Assembly: GCF_049060325.1 (NCBI RefSeq)
Contig: NZ_JBMGPW010000005.1
Coordinates: forward strand, 62,001-126,000
DNA: 64,000 nucleotides
DNA from: Vescimonas sanitatis
GTDB taxonomy: Bacteria > Bacillota > Clostridia > Oscillospirales > Oscillospiraceae
Reading direction: 5' to 3'
The notes below the pieces were generated by a model. It had not been told where the DNA came from. It searched no databases and worked only from the letters and a program-made list of their open reading frames with translations. Positions 50,293 through 58,328 of this stretch are shown piece after piece. The translations under genes and the position numbers were made by a program. Position 1 is the stretch's first letter; every line of letters starts with the position of its first letter.

Positions 50293-51504
50293 TTACTGCT
50301 TTTCCCCGGAAATATCCGCAATCAGGGCGGCGGCCAGGCCCTCGATGGCCGCCATCTGGGGCGCGTGGGCGGCGGAACGGACGGTCACGCTCTCCCCCAC
50401 CTGCCGCCAGCCCTTCAGGGGCTCCAGCAGGGCGGCCATCTGCCGGGCGGTGACCGGCGCCCAGGTGCCGTTTTCCAGCAGGGCAAAGCCGCGGTTCTGC
50501 AGGCCGTGGGAGGCGATGTCCCGCAGAACCTCGTCCATGGTGATAAACACGCCGCCGTTATAGGTAGGTGCGGCAAACACCAGGTGACTGTACTTGAAGG
50601 CGTCGGACACCACATAGGAGCTGGGCGTTACGGACACATCGTACATTTTCACCTTTACCCCCTGCTCCACCAGACGGCAGGCCAGGATATTGGCGGCGTT
50701 CTCCGTGTTGCCGTACACGGAGGCGTAGGCGATCATCACGCCGCGGACCTCCGGCTCCCAACGGCTCCACAGGTCGTATTTGCCCAGGATATAGCCCAGA
50801 TCCTGCCGCCAGACATGGCCGTGGAGCGGCAGCAGCATACGAATATCCAGTCCGGCGGCCTTTTGCAGCACCGCCTGGACCTGTGCGCCGTACTTGCCCA
50901 CGATGTTGGTATAATACCGCCGTGCCTCGTCCAGCACCTCCCGGTCGAAGTCCACCTCATCGGCGAACAGGGTACCGTTCAGCGCGCCGAAGCTGCCGAA
51001 GGCATCGGCGGACAGCAGCAGTTTGTCCGTCCCGTCATAGGTCATCAGCACCTCCGGCCAGTGGACCATGGGCGCGGCGATAAAGCGCAGGGTATGGCAG
51101 CCGGTGCATAAGGTATCGCCCTCCTTCACCACGGTGACGCGGCCGGCCAGCTCCGCGTCGAAGAACTGAGCGATCATGTTCTTGGCGGCGGCACTGCACA
51201 GGATGGCCATGTCCGGGTACTGACGGGCCAGGTCGGCCATCTCGGCAGCGTGGTCCGGCTCCATGTGGTGGACCACCAGATAGTCCGGTGCTCTGCCGTT
51301 CAGGACGTGGGCCACATTTTCACGGAAGGTGGTACGCACGGCGCTGTCCACCGTGTCGAACAGGACAGTCTTGTCGTCCATCAGGAGATAGCTGTTGAAG
51401 CTGACGCCGTCGGGCACGCCGAACACGCCCTCGAACAGGGCCAGACGGCGGCAATCCGCGCCCACCCAGGTGTAGTCGTCGTTGACTTTTCTGATGCAAT
51501 ACAT
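50293..51504 (-). CDS. Flavodiiron protein (FprA-like O2/NO reductase)
   Basis: A 403-residue protein. The N-terminal MBL-like domain carries diiron ligands (HHMEPDHAAEM, then APMVHWPEV, SADAFGSFG and LPLHGH). The C-terminal flavodoxin domain has YASVYGNTENAA and APTYNGGVF. Such proteins reduce oxygen to water or NO to N2O in anaerobes. The ATG at 51504 is preferred over one six bases upstream because AAAGGAT is then better spaced. A TATAAT (51539-51544, minus strand) lies upstream with only a weak -35. Confidence 0.94.
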   Translation of the reverse strand: MYCIRKVNDDYTWVGADCRRLALFEGVFGVPDGVSFNSYLLMDDKTVLFDTVDSAVRTTFRENVAHVLNGRAPDYLVVHHMEPDHAAEMADLARQYPDMAILCSAAAKNMIAQFFDAELAGRVTVVKEGDTLCTGCHTLRFIAAPMVHWPEVLMTYDGTDKLLLSADAFGSFGALNGTLFADEVDFDREVLDEARRYYTNIVGKYGAQVQAVLQKAAGLDIRMLLPLHGHVWRQDLGYILGKYDLWSRWEPEVRGVMIAYASVYGNTENAANILACRLVEQGVKVKMYDVSVTPSSYVVSDAFKYSHLVFAAPTYNGGVFITMDEVLRDIASHGLQNRGFALLENGTWAPVTARQMAALLEPLKGWRQVGESVTVRSAAHAPQMAAIEGLAAALIADISGEKQ

Positions 51505-51580
51505 GGTCATTCATCCTTTCCATGATCTTTTCAGGGGTATTATAGCAGTATTGTCAAGCTTTTTCCAGCACCGAAATGCG

Positions 51581-51612
51581 AAAAACAGCGCCCTGCCTTC
51601 GGCAGAGCGCTG
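51581..51612 (-). terminator. Terminator after rplT
   Basis: A 12-bp stem (51586-51597 with 51601-51612) with one G/U pair in the minus-strand RNA, 3-base loop, then T5. Confidence 0.87.
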
Positions 51613-51626
51613 TATGTGCACAAGAT

Positions 51627-51977
51627 TTACGCCTTCTTGGCGATCTCGCACAGGGCGGTAAACGCCACGGGATCGCTGATGGCCATCTCGGACAGCATCT
51701 TGCGGTTGATCTGGATGCCGGCGACCTTCAGACCGTGCATGAAGGTGGAGTAGTTCAGACCGTTGGGCTTCACAGCGGCGGAGATACGGGTGATCCACAG
51801 CTGACGGAAGTCCCGCTTCTTCAGGCGGCGGCCCACATAGGCGTAGGTCAGAGACTTCATGACCTGCTCGTTGGCCATCTTGAAATGCTTGGACTTGGCG
51901 CCCCAGTAGCCCTTAGCCAGCTTCAGCGTCTTGTTTCTTCTTTTACGCGCCATCATTGCGCCTTTAACACGTGCCAT
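51627..51977 (-). CDS. rplT: 50S ribosomal protein L20
   Basis: A 116-residue basic protein: MARVKGAMMARKRRNKTLKLAKG, then YVGRRLKKRDFRQLWITRI. It is an early 50S assembly protein that also represses its own operon through the infC leader. Third gene of infC-rpmI-rplT, 35 bases after rpmI. Confidence 0.97.
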   Translation of the reverse strand: MARVKGAMMARKRRNKTLKLAKGYWGAKSKHFKMANEQVMKSLTYAYVGRRLKKRDFRQLWITRISAAVKPNGLNYSTFMHGLKVAGIQINRKMLSEMAISDPVAFTALCEIAKKA

Positions 51978-52012
51978 ATTCTAATTGCCTCCTATTCTAA
52001 CGAAAACGTATC

Positions 52013-52210
52013 TTATTTGTAGGGGATCATCTTGCGGATGGTCGCCTCGGTGGTGCAGTCAGCATAGGTGGTGCTGCGCAGACGACGGCCACGCTTGGTG
52101 TCCTTCTTGGTCAGGATGTGGCTCTTGAACGCGTGAGCTCTCTTGACCTTGCCGGTCTTCGTCAGATTGAAGCGCTTTTTTGCGCCGCTATGGGTCTTCA
52201 GTTTAGGCAT
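52013..52210 (-). CDS. rpmI: 50S ribosomal protein L35
   Basis: A 65-residue basic protein with the family start MPKLKTHSGAKKRFNLTKTG and the segment KSHILTKKDTKRGRRLR. It is between infC and rplT, with AAGGAGAAAAC as ribosome site. Confidence 0.97.
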   Translation of the reverse strand: MPKLKTHSGAKKRFNLTKTGKVKRAHAFKSHILTKKDTKRGRRLRSTTYADCTTEATIRKMIPYK

Positions 52211-52253
52211 AGTTGTTTTCTCCTTCCAATATGATCCTTTGCGAATGAAATGC

Positions 52254-52772
52254 TTATTTGCCGACCTTGGGGGACAGGAAAATAGACATATTCCGGCCCT
52301 CCAGCTTGGCGGCTTTGTCCAGGGTGGACACCTCGGTACACAGCTCGGCGAACTTGTTGAGCAGATCGCGTCCGATCTCGGTGTGCGCCATCTCGCGGCC
52401 GCGGAAGCGGACGGAGACTTTGACGCGGTTGCCGTCGGACAGGAACTTCTGCGCGTTCTTCAGCTTGGTGTTGAAGTCGCCCACGTCGATGCCCGGAGAC
52501 ATACGGATCTCCTTGATCTCGACAACGTGCTGGTTCTTTCTGGCTTCCTTCTCGCGCTTGCTCTGCTCGAACTTGTACTTGCCGTAGTTCATCAGCTTGC
52601 ACACCGGAGGCGTTGCCTGCGGAGAGATCTTTACCAGATCCAGGCCCTGCTCCTCTGCGGTGCGCAGCGCCTCCTCGCCGGACACAATGCCCAGCTGCTC
52701 GCCATTCTCGCCGATCAGTCGGATCTCCTTGTCGGTGATCTCCTCGTTCAGTTGATGCTGTACCTTGCTAAT
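52254..52772 (-). CDS. infC: Translation initiation factor IF-3
   Basis: A 172-residue protein with HQLNEEITDKEIRLIGENGE at the N-domain and the C-domain SPGIDVGDFNTKLKNAQKFL and VRFRGREMAHTEIG. The start is an ATT codon at 52772, seven bases after a strong TGGAGGTG ribosome site. The rare AUU start is the known self-control device of infC, since IF-3 discriminates against it. An ATG-started longer frame exists upstream but crosses the attenuator and is not the true start. Confidence 0.95.
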   Translation of the reverse strand: MSKVQHQLNEEITDKEIRLIGENGEQLGIVSGEEALRTAEEQGLDLVKISPQATPPVCKLMNYGKYKFEQSKREKEARKNQHVVEIKEIRMSPGIDVGDFNTKLKNAQKFLSDGNRVKVSVRFRGREMAHTEIGRDLLNKFAELCTEVSTLDKAAKLEGRNMSIFLSPKVGK

Positions 52773-52921
52773 ACCGAAGCACCTCCAATCCAAAATAAAA
52801 ACGCGGACGCTCCGGGCATCCGCGAAACAACACAAACAGCCCTTTCGGGCGCTTGTATGACGCTGTTGACCTCTTTGCCGTTGCTGGAGGTGAGGCGGAT
52901 GCACCGACCTTCTTTGTTTTC
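52773..52921 (-). promoter_or_regulatory. infC leader (L20-type attenuation leader)
   Basis: About 150 transcribed bases before infC. CACCTCCA (52892-52885 on the minus strand) is perfectly complementary to the infC ribosome site TGGAGGTG (52787-52780). A terminator hairpin lies between them. In Bacillus the same operon is stopped by L20 binding its leader, so a similar mechanism is likely. The pseudoknot itself was not modelled. Confidence 0.65.
52793..52824 (-). terminator. Attenuator terminator in the infC leader
   Basis: CGCGGA/TCCGCG arms (52802-52807 with 52819-52824) with a GC-rich inner part. On the minus strand this is followed by TTTTTATTTT, immediately before the infC ribosome site. 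Confidence 0.75.
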
Positions 52922-52927
52922 TCGGAT

Positions 52928-52956
52928 ATTTTATACTATCCCGGCGTGTTTGTCAA
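52928..52956 (-). promoter_or_regulatory. infC-rpmI-rplT promoter
   Basis: TTGACA (52951-52956), 17-bp spacer and TAAAAT (52928-52933) on the minus strand. Confidence 0.78.
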
Positions 52957-53010
52957 CGGCTTTTTCCAGAATTTTTTTACATATTTTCTGCGGCGGCGGT
53001 GAAACTATGG

Positions 53011-53027
53011 TTGTACCTGAGGTACAA
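53011..53027. promoter_or_regulatory. Perfect inverted repeat before the small repeat ORF
   Basis: TTGTACC-TGA-GGTACAA: 7-bp arms, 3-base centre, ending 27 bases before the small ORF. No T run follows, so a protein-binding site or RNA hairpin is possible. A further GTAC (53031-53034) follows. Confidence 0.5.
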
Positions 53028-53054
53028 AGGGTACAGAAAATGGAGGTATATCTC

Positions 53055-53168
53055 ATGGATAACACGAAGAACACCAAAAACACCAAGAACACCAACACCA
53101 CCAACACCACCGACAACACGGAAAACACCAATACCAAGAACGCCAAGAACGCGAAAAACTGCAAATAA
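53055..53168 (+). CDS. Tiny Asn/Thr/Lys tripeptide-repeat protein
   Basis: A 37-residue peptide made almost wholly of three-residue units: KNT three times, NTT twice, then DNT, ENT, NTK, NAK twice and a final NCK. A GGAGGT ribosome site lies eight bases before the ATG and a strong terminator follows. Codons vary between repeats, so it is not a simple DNA slippage tract. I do not recognise a family. Low-complexity Asn-rich peptides occur in spore-formers, but no function can be claimed. No clear sigma-A promoter was seen; the inverted repeat at 53011 is the notable upstream element. Confidence 0.55.
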   Translation: MDNTKNTKNTKNTNTTNTTDNTENTNTKNAKNAKNCK

Positions 53169-53184
53169 CTTCTTCATGTCTTCG

Positions 53185-53220
53185 TATAAAGGGAGGGGCC
53201 GGACGGCCCCTCCCTTTATA
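53185..53220. terminator. Bidirectional terminator
   Basis: A perfect 16-bp stem (53185-53200 with 53205-53220), 4-base loop. Shared by the small repeat ORF and the converging VanY-like gene. Confidence 0.85.
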
Positions 53221-53224
53221 TCCA

Positions 53225-54007
53225 TCAATGCTCCGTCTTGCCCAGATACTCCTCCAGTGTGATATCCCGGTTGAAGATCTCCTGTGCCGCGTCCTTGCCC
53301 ACATAGCGGTAGTGCCACGGCTCATAGATGATACCGGTGATATCGGTCTTTCCGTTGGGGTAGCGGTGGATGAAGCCGTACCGCCAGGAATTGGCCATGA
53401 GCCACTTCTGGGTCTCCGTGCTCTCCTGAGCAGAGGTCAGGTCCTGCATATTGGCGTCCACCAGGTCCACCGCCAGGCCCAGCTGATGCTCGCTGGTGCC
53501 GGGGATGGCCACGGCCTTGGCCGCCTCGGTTTTGGCCTCCTCTTCACTCATGCCGCTGCTGATGAGCCGCTGCACCTTGTTGTCGTACAGGCTCTGCTGC
53601 GTCTCCTGCGCGCGGTAACTGGAGCAGTTGACCGGGCTGTAGCCCGCCGCCTTGCAGGCGTTGATCATCTCCATATACGCCTCATAGCAGCGGCTGTCCA
53701 CCCGGTGGCCGTCATCCAGTGTCACCAGGTCCACCGTCCAGTCATCGGGCAGGGGGTTCCAGGGGTTCACCAGTGTCAGCAGCTCGTCGTCCACGATGAC
53801 GTTATCCGGTGTCGTAGTGTCGCCTACATTGTCCACGGGCTGATTCGTGTTCTGGGCGTCGTCCGCCGGAGCATCGTCCTTTTTGCAGCCCTTGATGATG
53901 AATATCGCACCCACGATGATGCCGGCCAGCAACACGGCGGCGATGATGCGGTTCCGCATGGCCTCCCGGTAGCGCTTCTGCCGGCGGCGTTCTCTTTCGT
54001 AATCCAT
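53225..54007 (-). CDS. VanY-like D-Ala-D-Ala carboxypeptidase (M15B), membrane-anchored
   Basis: 260 residues: a basic N-terminus and one transmembrane helix (about 20-40), an Asp/Thr-rich linker, then an M15B peptidase domain. Zinc/catalytic motifs are SEHQLGLAVD and EPWHYRYVG, with the substrate-positioning CSSYRAQETQ segment. It trims the terminal D-Ala from peptidoglycan stem peptides outside the membrane. No vancomycin-resistance genes accompany it, so a wall-remodelling role is more likely. It follows a nucleotidyltransferase gene by four bases. Confidence 0.92.
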   Translation of the reverse strand: MDYERERRRQKRYREAMRNRIIAAVLLAGIIVGAIFIIKGCKKDDAPADDAQNTNQPVDNVGDTTTPDNVIVDDELLTLVNPWNPLPDDWTVDLVTLDDGHRVDSRCYEAYMEMINACKAAGYSPVNCSSYRAQETQQSLYDNKVQRLISSGMSEEEAKTEAAKAVAIPGTSEHQLGLAVDLVDANMQDLTSAQESTETQKWLMANSWRYGFIHRYPNGKTDITGIIYEPWHYRYVGKDAAQEIFNRDITLEEYLGKTEH

Positions 54008-54011
54008 TCTG

Positions 54012-54926
54012 TTACCTCAATTCCTCGGGGTATGCCCCCGTCTCGTGCAGTTTGCTGAGCGCCTGCGCCACCCGGGCGCGGTCCTCATGATACGTCATGC
54101 CGAACCAGCGGTCCGCCGACTTCAGCACGCTGACACGCAGCTCTCCCGCCGCCAGCAGGTCGCCCACCATGGTGGGCAGCAGGCACTCGGCCTTCACCGA
54201 CTGCCCCGCCTCGCTGCGGAGGAAGTCGTGGAAATACGTCTCCAACGCGTCGAAGACGGAGGGGGCAAAGCCCCAGAAGTTCATGGACACCACCGTGTCG
54301 CCGTCCAGCACCGCTCCGGTATCCTCGTCCCGGATGACGCCGTCCTGCAGCAGGGCGATCTTCAGCGTCTCGCGGATGTCGCTGAGATACCCGTCCTTCA
54401 CATGGCACACACCCCGGGACACGGTGCCATGGGCAGTGACGGTGTTCTTCAGCAGATAGCCCACCATGGTGGCCGCGCCCGTCTCCGGCAGGCGCTGCAG
54501 CTCCGCATATATGGTGCGGTAAGCGTCCGCGCCGTAGAAATCGTCGGCGTTGATGACGCAGAAGGGCTCGTGTACGATATCGCGGGTACACAGCACCGCG
54601 TGGGCCGTGCCGAAGGGCTTTGTCCGCCCCGCCGGCTTTGTATACCACGCCGGCAGTGTCGTGTCGTCCTGATAGGCGTAACGGACCTCCACGGGCCGCC
54701 CGTCCGCCGTGTGCAGCCGGGACGCCATATTGCCGCACAGGCGCTCCATCAGCTCCCGCATATCCGGCTTGATGATGAACACGACCTTGTCAAAGCCCGC
54801 CCGCACCGCGTCGTACACACCGTACTCCATCAGTATCTCTCCGTGGGGCCCCACGCCGTCGGTCTGCTTGCTGCCGCCGTAGCGGGAACCGATCCCCGCC
54901 GCCATGATGACCAGCGCTGCGTGCAT
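54012..54926 (-). CDS. Sugar-phosphate nucleotidyltransferase-like protein
   Basis: A 304-residue Rossmann-like nucleotidyltransferase with the start signature ALVIMAAGIGSRYGGSKQ and the metal-binding CVINADDFYGADAY. A C-terminal extension replaces the usual beta-helix. It probably activates a sugar phosphate, but the sugar and nucleotide are unknown. The ATG at 54926 has AAGGAGGAAAG upstream. First of a two-gene unit with the VanY-like gene, suggesting a cell-envelope role. Confidence 0.85.
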   Translation of the reverse strand: MHAALVIMAAGIGSRYGGSKQTDGVGPHGEILMEYGVYDAVRAGFDKVVFIIKPDMRELMERLCGNMASRLHTADGRPVEVRYAYQDDTTLPAWYTKPAGRTKPFGTAHAVLCTRDIVHEPFCVINADDFYGADAYRTIYAELQRLPETGAATMVGYLLKNTVTAHGTVSRGVCHVKDGYLSDIRETLKIALLQDGVIRDEDTGAVLDGDTVVSMNFWGFAPSVFDALETYFHDFLRSEAGQSVKAECLLPTMVGDLLAAGELRVSVLKSADRWFGMTYHEDRARVAQALSKLHETGAYPEELR

Positions 54927-54957
54927 AGTCTTTCCTCCTTGATTTTTCATAGCTACC

Positions 54958-54985
54958 ATCATACCACGGATGGCAAAAAAAACAA
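54958..54985 (-). promoter_or_regulatory. Promoter of the nucleotidyltransferase-VanY unit
   Basis: TTGTTT (54980-54985), 16-bp spacer and TATGAT (54958-54963) on the minus strand. Confidence 0.5.
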
Positions 54986-55137
54986 GCGCATTTCAAGCGT
55001 CTTAATAGAAAGTTAAGGCATTTGGAAGAAAATACCCGGGAACTACTGGATTTTTCCTTTTCCGCCGTGTATAATGATTTTTTGCGGCCAGCTGCCGCGT
55101 AAGATGAGAGAAATAGAGTCATAAGGAGAGAACCGCC

Positions 55138-56031
55138 ATGTCCGCCACGCAAAAAGTCATGGGCCATGTGTACGCCATTTTCACCATTCTGGTGTGGGGC
55201 AGCTGCTTCGTGCTGACCAAGCAGATGCTCACCGCCTATACCGCTATCCAGATCATCCCCCTGCGGATGGGCCTGGCCTATATCACGCTGTGGGCGCTGC
55301 GGCCCAAGACTCTGAATCTCCCCTGGAGGGACGAGCTGATGTTCATCCTCATCGGCGTTACCGGCGGCAGCTTCTACTTCTTCCTGCAGAATACAGCGCT
55401 GACCTACACCTTCGCCGCCAATGTCAGCATCATCATCGCCCTGTCCCCCATCCTGACGGTCATTTTGGCCCAGCTGTTCTCCCGCAATGGCGAGCGCCTG
55501 GGTAAATTCGTGTACATCGGCGCGGTCATCGCCATCGCCGGTGTGGTGCTGGTGGTGCTCAACGGCCAGCTGACCTTCCACCTGAACCCTCTGGGCGACC
55601 TGATCGCCCTGGCCGCCGCCCTCATGTGGGCCGTGTACTCCATCCTTATCAAGAAATACACCGAGCAGTATGACAACTTCCTGGTCACCCGCCGGGTCAT
55701 GCTATGGGCCTTCATCACCGCCGTACCGCTGATGCTGCTGACGGACGGTATGCCCGACCTGCACCCCCTGTTCACCCAGACCAACGTCCTGCTGAGCTGG
55801 CTGTTCCTGGGCGTGTTCGGCAACGCCGTGTGCTTCGCCATCTGGAACATCGCCTTCCAGCGGCTGGGCGTGGTCATCACCAACAACTATCTGTACGCCT
55901 CCCCCTTCGTGACGCTGGTGGTGGGCTACCTGCTGCTGGACGAGCAGATCACGGTGATGAGTGTCATCGGTGCGGTGCTGATCACCGTGGGCGTCATCGT
56001 GGCGTTGAAGAAGCCCAAGGAGACCGCCTGA
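55138..56031 (+). CDS. EamA/DMT-family transporter
   Basis: A 297-residue polytopic protein with two EamA repeats of five helices. The start is AIFTILVWGSCFVLTKQML and the second repeat opens ALAAALMWAVYSILIKKY. Substrate unknown. A TATAAT at 55070-55075 lies upstream with a poor -35. The ribosome site is AAGGAGAGAA. Distinct in sequence from the transporter at 11.9 kb. Confidence 0.9.
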   Translation: MSATQKVMGHVYAIFTILVWGSCFVLTKQMLTAYTAIQIIPLRMGLAYITLWALRPKTLNLPWRDELMFILIGVTGGSFYFFLQNTALTYTFAANVSIIIALSPILTVILAQLFSRNGERLGKFVYIGAVIAIAGVVLVVLNGQLTFHLNPLGDLIALAAALMWAVYSILIKKYTEQYDNFLVTRRVMLWAFITAVPLMLLTDGMPDLHPLFTQTNVLLSWLFLGVFGNAVCFAIWNIAFQRLGVVITNNYLYASPFVTLVVGYLLLDEQITVMSVIGAVLITVGVIVALKKPKETA

Positions 56032-56046
56032 CCTCCCGTACATACA

Positions 56047-56079
56047 AAAACCGTGCGCCGTACAGCCGCGCACGGTTTT
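56047..56079 (+). terminator. Terminator after the EamA gene
   Basis: An 11-bp stem (56047-56057 with 56069-56079) with an 11-base loop, ending in T4. Confidence 0.8.
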
Positions 56080-56083
56080 CTTG

Positions 56084-56111
56084 TTGCTTTTCTCCCCGTT
56101 TTTGGTATACT
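56084..56111 (+). promoter_or_regulatory. Promoter of the unknown 161-residue protein gene
   Basis: TTGCTT (56084-56089), 16-bp spacer, TATACT (56106-56111). Confidence 0.55.
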
Positions 56112-56146
56112 TACAGTAGGTACAACACCGTAAAGGAGGGCTCCCC

Positions 56147-56632
56147 ATGCGACAGATATGTACATCCCGCAAGGTCTGGCTTCCCATTCTGCTGCTGTTC
56201 ACCGCCGTATTCATTTTCGCCTGCTGGGACAGGGGCGTGTCCATCGACTACGACGGCAACGGCTATCTCTGCACTGTCCCCAACGACGGCACGGCAGAGG
56301 AGGTTCCCGTGTCCTTCCACGGCACGTTCCGCCGCAGTACATACACCGGCAGCTGCGACATCCCCGGCATTCTGCAATGCGCCGCCCTACGCGCCCAGTT
56401 TGACGGCAACACCGCCAGCTCCCTCTTTGTCATAGACGACTCCGGCTGCTGGGTGACCGCCCCCCTCCACAGCATCTCCGCGGCGTCCGACCGCTTCTGC
56501 ACGGTCATCCGACTTTGGACGGAGCACACCGTCACCAACAACCATATCTCCGGCCGCTGGGATGCAGAGGACTTCTCGTATGTCGCCATCGGCGACATAG
56601 ACGCCGCCCGCACACTGGCCATCATGCAGTAA
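56147..56632 (+). CDS. Hypothetical membrane-anchored protein
   Basis: 161 residues. One hydrophobic helix near the N-terminus (about 10-26, ending FACWD) is followed by a soluble domain with four further cysteines (YLCTVP, GSCDIPGILQCAAL, SGCWV) and no motif I recognise. The Cys after the helix could suggest a lipoprotein, but the surrounding FIFAC is only a weak lipobox. AAAGGAGGG precedes the ATG, and promoter and terminator are present, so it is very probably a real gene of unknown role. Confidence 0.72.
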   Translation: MRQICTSRKVWLPILLLFTAVFIFACWDRGVSIDYDGNGYLCTVPNDGTAEEVPVSFHGTFRRSTYTGSCDIPGILQCAALRAQFDGNTASSLFVIDDSGCWVTAPLHSISAASDRFCTVIRLWTEHTVTNNHISGRWDAEDFSYVAIGDIDAARTLAIMQ

Positions 56633-56635
56633 AGC

Positions 56636-56675
56636 ACCGCCCCCGCTCCAAGGCCATTGGAGCAGGGGCGGTTTT
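56636..56675 (+). terminator. Terminator between the hypothetical gene and PAP2 gene
   Basis: A long stem (56636-56643 plus 56645-56651 with 56657-56663 plus 56665-56672), one C/A mismatch, then T run. Confidence 0.82.
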
Positions 56676-56683
56676 ATATCTTT

Positions 56684-57610
56684 TTACCTTCTCCCCAGGC
56701 GGCTGAACCACCAGAACGTCAGGGGCCACACGCACCCGGCGAACAGCACCACCAGCAGGTAGCGGATGCCCCCGGCGATGGCGGCGTTGCCGCCCAGCAG
56801 GGCGATCAGCGGCGCTTTCAGCCCGGAGCGTATGGCCAGCAGACAGCCAAAGCCCACTGCCAGCTTGATGAGCTGCGCCCACCACACCGCCTGTGTCTCG
56901 AACCGTATGTGCTTCCGGTCGGCGATGTTGGATATCAGCATACCCACCGTGGCGCCCAGCAGCTTCCAGCCGTTCTCCAGCGCGCTGACGTAGTTGGCGG
57001 TGTCCTCGGCAGTGGCACCGGTGTCCCCCCGCAGGTACAGATACCCCACGAACGCAGCACTGCACAGCACCATGACCAGGATGGTGTACGTCAGCACCAC
57101 CGGACGGCGGTCGGACTCCTCCATCAACGGATACACCAGCAGCACCAGCGCCGCCGCGATCAGGAACGACACCCCCACATCCAGCGGCGTGTGGACACCC
57201 AGATACATCCGGCTGAACGCGATGAGCACCGTCAGCACGACCAGCACCACCCGCAGCCAGCCGCGGCGAGTATACCGGGCGATGCCGCCATAGGTGGCCA
57301 CGGCGTTCTGTGTGTGACCGCTGGGGAAGGAATACCCCATGGCCTCCGCCCGGGCAGACTCCACAATGGTGAAATCCGGGTCCTTTATCCACGGCCGGGG
57401 CACGCAGCAGAGTATTTTCAGGAATTGATTGATGACCGTGCCAAAGAAGCCCACGATCATCAGGTAATAGCCCTCGCGCTTGCTGACGCACCAGAACACC
57501 GTCACGGCGATGACCATGAAGAACAGCTCGCCGCCCAGCAGCGTGATGACCGACATGATCTTATCCAGCGCAGGCGTGCGGATGCTCTCCAGCGCGTACA
57601 AAACTCCCAT
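56684..57610 (-). CDS. PAP2-family membrane phosphatase
   Basis: A 308-residue polytopic protein. Phosphatase motifs are KILCCVPRPW (motif 1 region), the PSGH of GYSFPSGHTQNA (motif 2) and SRMYLGVHTPLDV (motif 3). Likely substrates are lipid phosphates such as undecaprenyl diphosphate or phosphatidate. Length is greater than minimal PAP2 proteins because of extra C-terminal helices. The ribosome site is AAAGGAGGG. Confidence 0.92.
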   Translation of the reverse strand: MGVLYALESIRTPALDKIMSVITLLGGELFFMVIAVTVFWCVSKREGYYLMIVGFFGTVINQFLKILCCVPRPWIKDPDFTIVESARAEAMGYSFPSGHTQNAVATYGGIARYTRRGWLRVVLVVLTVLIAFSRMYLGVHTPLDVGVSFLIAAALVLLVYPLMEESDRRPVVLTYTILVMVLCSAAFVGYLYLRGDTGATAEDTANYVSALENGWKLLGATVGMLISNIADRKHIRFETQAVWWAQLIKLAVGFGCLLAIRSGLKAPLIALLGGNAAIAGGIRYLLVVLFAGCVWPLTFWWFSRLGRR

Positions 57611-57639
57611 AAAGTCTCCCTCCTTTATGTTCTTCCGCT

Positions 57640-57668
57640 ATTCTACTACACTTTTCTCCGCCGTGCAA
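57640..57668 (-). promoter_or_regulatory. PAP2 gene promoter
   Basis: TTGCAC (57663-57668), 17-bp spacer and TAGAAT (57640-57645) on the minus strand, diverging from the HD gene promoter. Confidence 0.6.
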
Positions 57669-57677
57669 GTGCAAGCG

Positions 57678-57706
57678 TTGACGGCACCGCGGCACCATGC
57701 TATACT
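57678..57706 (+). promoter_or_regulatory. HD hydrolase gene promoter
   Basis: TTGACG (57678-57683), 17-bp spacer, TATACT (57701-57706). Confidence 0.68.
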
Positions 57707-57732
57707 GTGGAAAAACGCAAGGAGGCCCCGCC

Positions 57733-58296
57733 ATGAAGCCTGAAGAGCTGCTCTCCGTCCTGCACACCGCCAACCGTCTGAAGGACACCACCCGCCACTG
57801 CTGGACGCCTGGGAACCGTCACGAGAGCGTGGCCGACCACAGCTGGCGGCTGGCGCTGGCGGCCTTCTTTCTTCGGGACGAGTTCCCGGATACGGATATG
57901 GACAAGGTCATTAAAATGTGCCTGATCCACGACCTGGGCGAGTGCTTTACCGGCGATATCCCCAGCTTTCTCAAGACCGACGCCGACACAGCGAAGGAGG
58001 ACGCCCTCCTGATCCAATGGGTAGGGACGCTGCCCCAGCCTTACCGCACGGAGATGGCCGCCCTGTACGCGGAGATGGACGCGCTGGAGACGCCGGAGGC
58101 CAAGCTCTATAAGGCGCTGGACAAGCTGGAGGCCGTCATCGCCCACAACGAGTCCCCTATCTCCTCCTGGCTGCCCCGGGAGTACGACCTGAACCTGACC
58201 TACGCCGACGAGAACGTGGCGTTCTCCCCATACCTCACGGCGCTTCGCGCCGCCATCCGGCGGGAGACGGAGGCAAAGATAGAAAAAGGCGAATAA
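57733..58296 (+). CDS. HD-domain phosphohydrolase (YfbR/HDDC2-like)
   Basis: 187 residues: RHESVADHSWRLALAA supplies the first His residues and CLIHDLGECFTGDIP carries the HD pair. Relatives are 5'-deoxynucleotidases acting on dNMPs. That function is plausible here but not proven. The ATG at 57733 has AAGGAGGCC upstream. Converges on rsmA with a shared terminator. Confidence 0.87.
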   Translation: MKPEELLSVLHTANRLKDTTRHCWTPGNRHESVADHSWRLALAAFFLRDEFPDTDMDKVIKMCLIHDLGECFTGDIPSFLKTDADTAKEDALLIQWVGTLPQPYRTEMAALYAEMDALETPEAKLYKALDKLEAVIAHNESPISSWLPREYDLNLTYADENVAFSPYLTALRAAIRRETEAKIEKGE

Positions 58297-58328
58297 AAAG
58301 CTTCCCGGCAAATGCCGGGAAGCTTTTT
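58295..58328. terminator. Bidirectional terminator between the HD gene and rsmA
   Basis: A perfect 16-bp inverted repeat (58295-58310 with 58313-58328) with a 2-base centre. It overlaps the last bases of both stop codons. Confidence 0.9.

Noticed and set aside
53055..53168. CRISPR-like or microsatellite array
   Set aside because: The repeat unit is nine bases with irregular changes, no spacers, and stays in frame, so it reads as a repetitive peptide.
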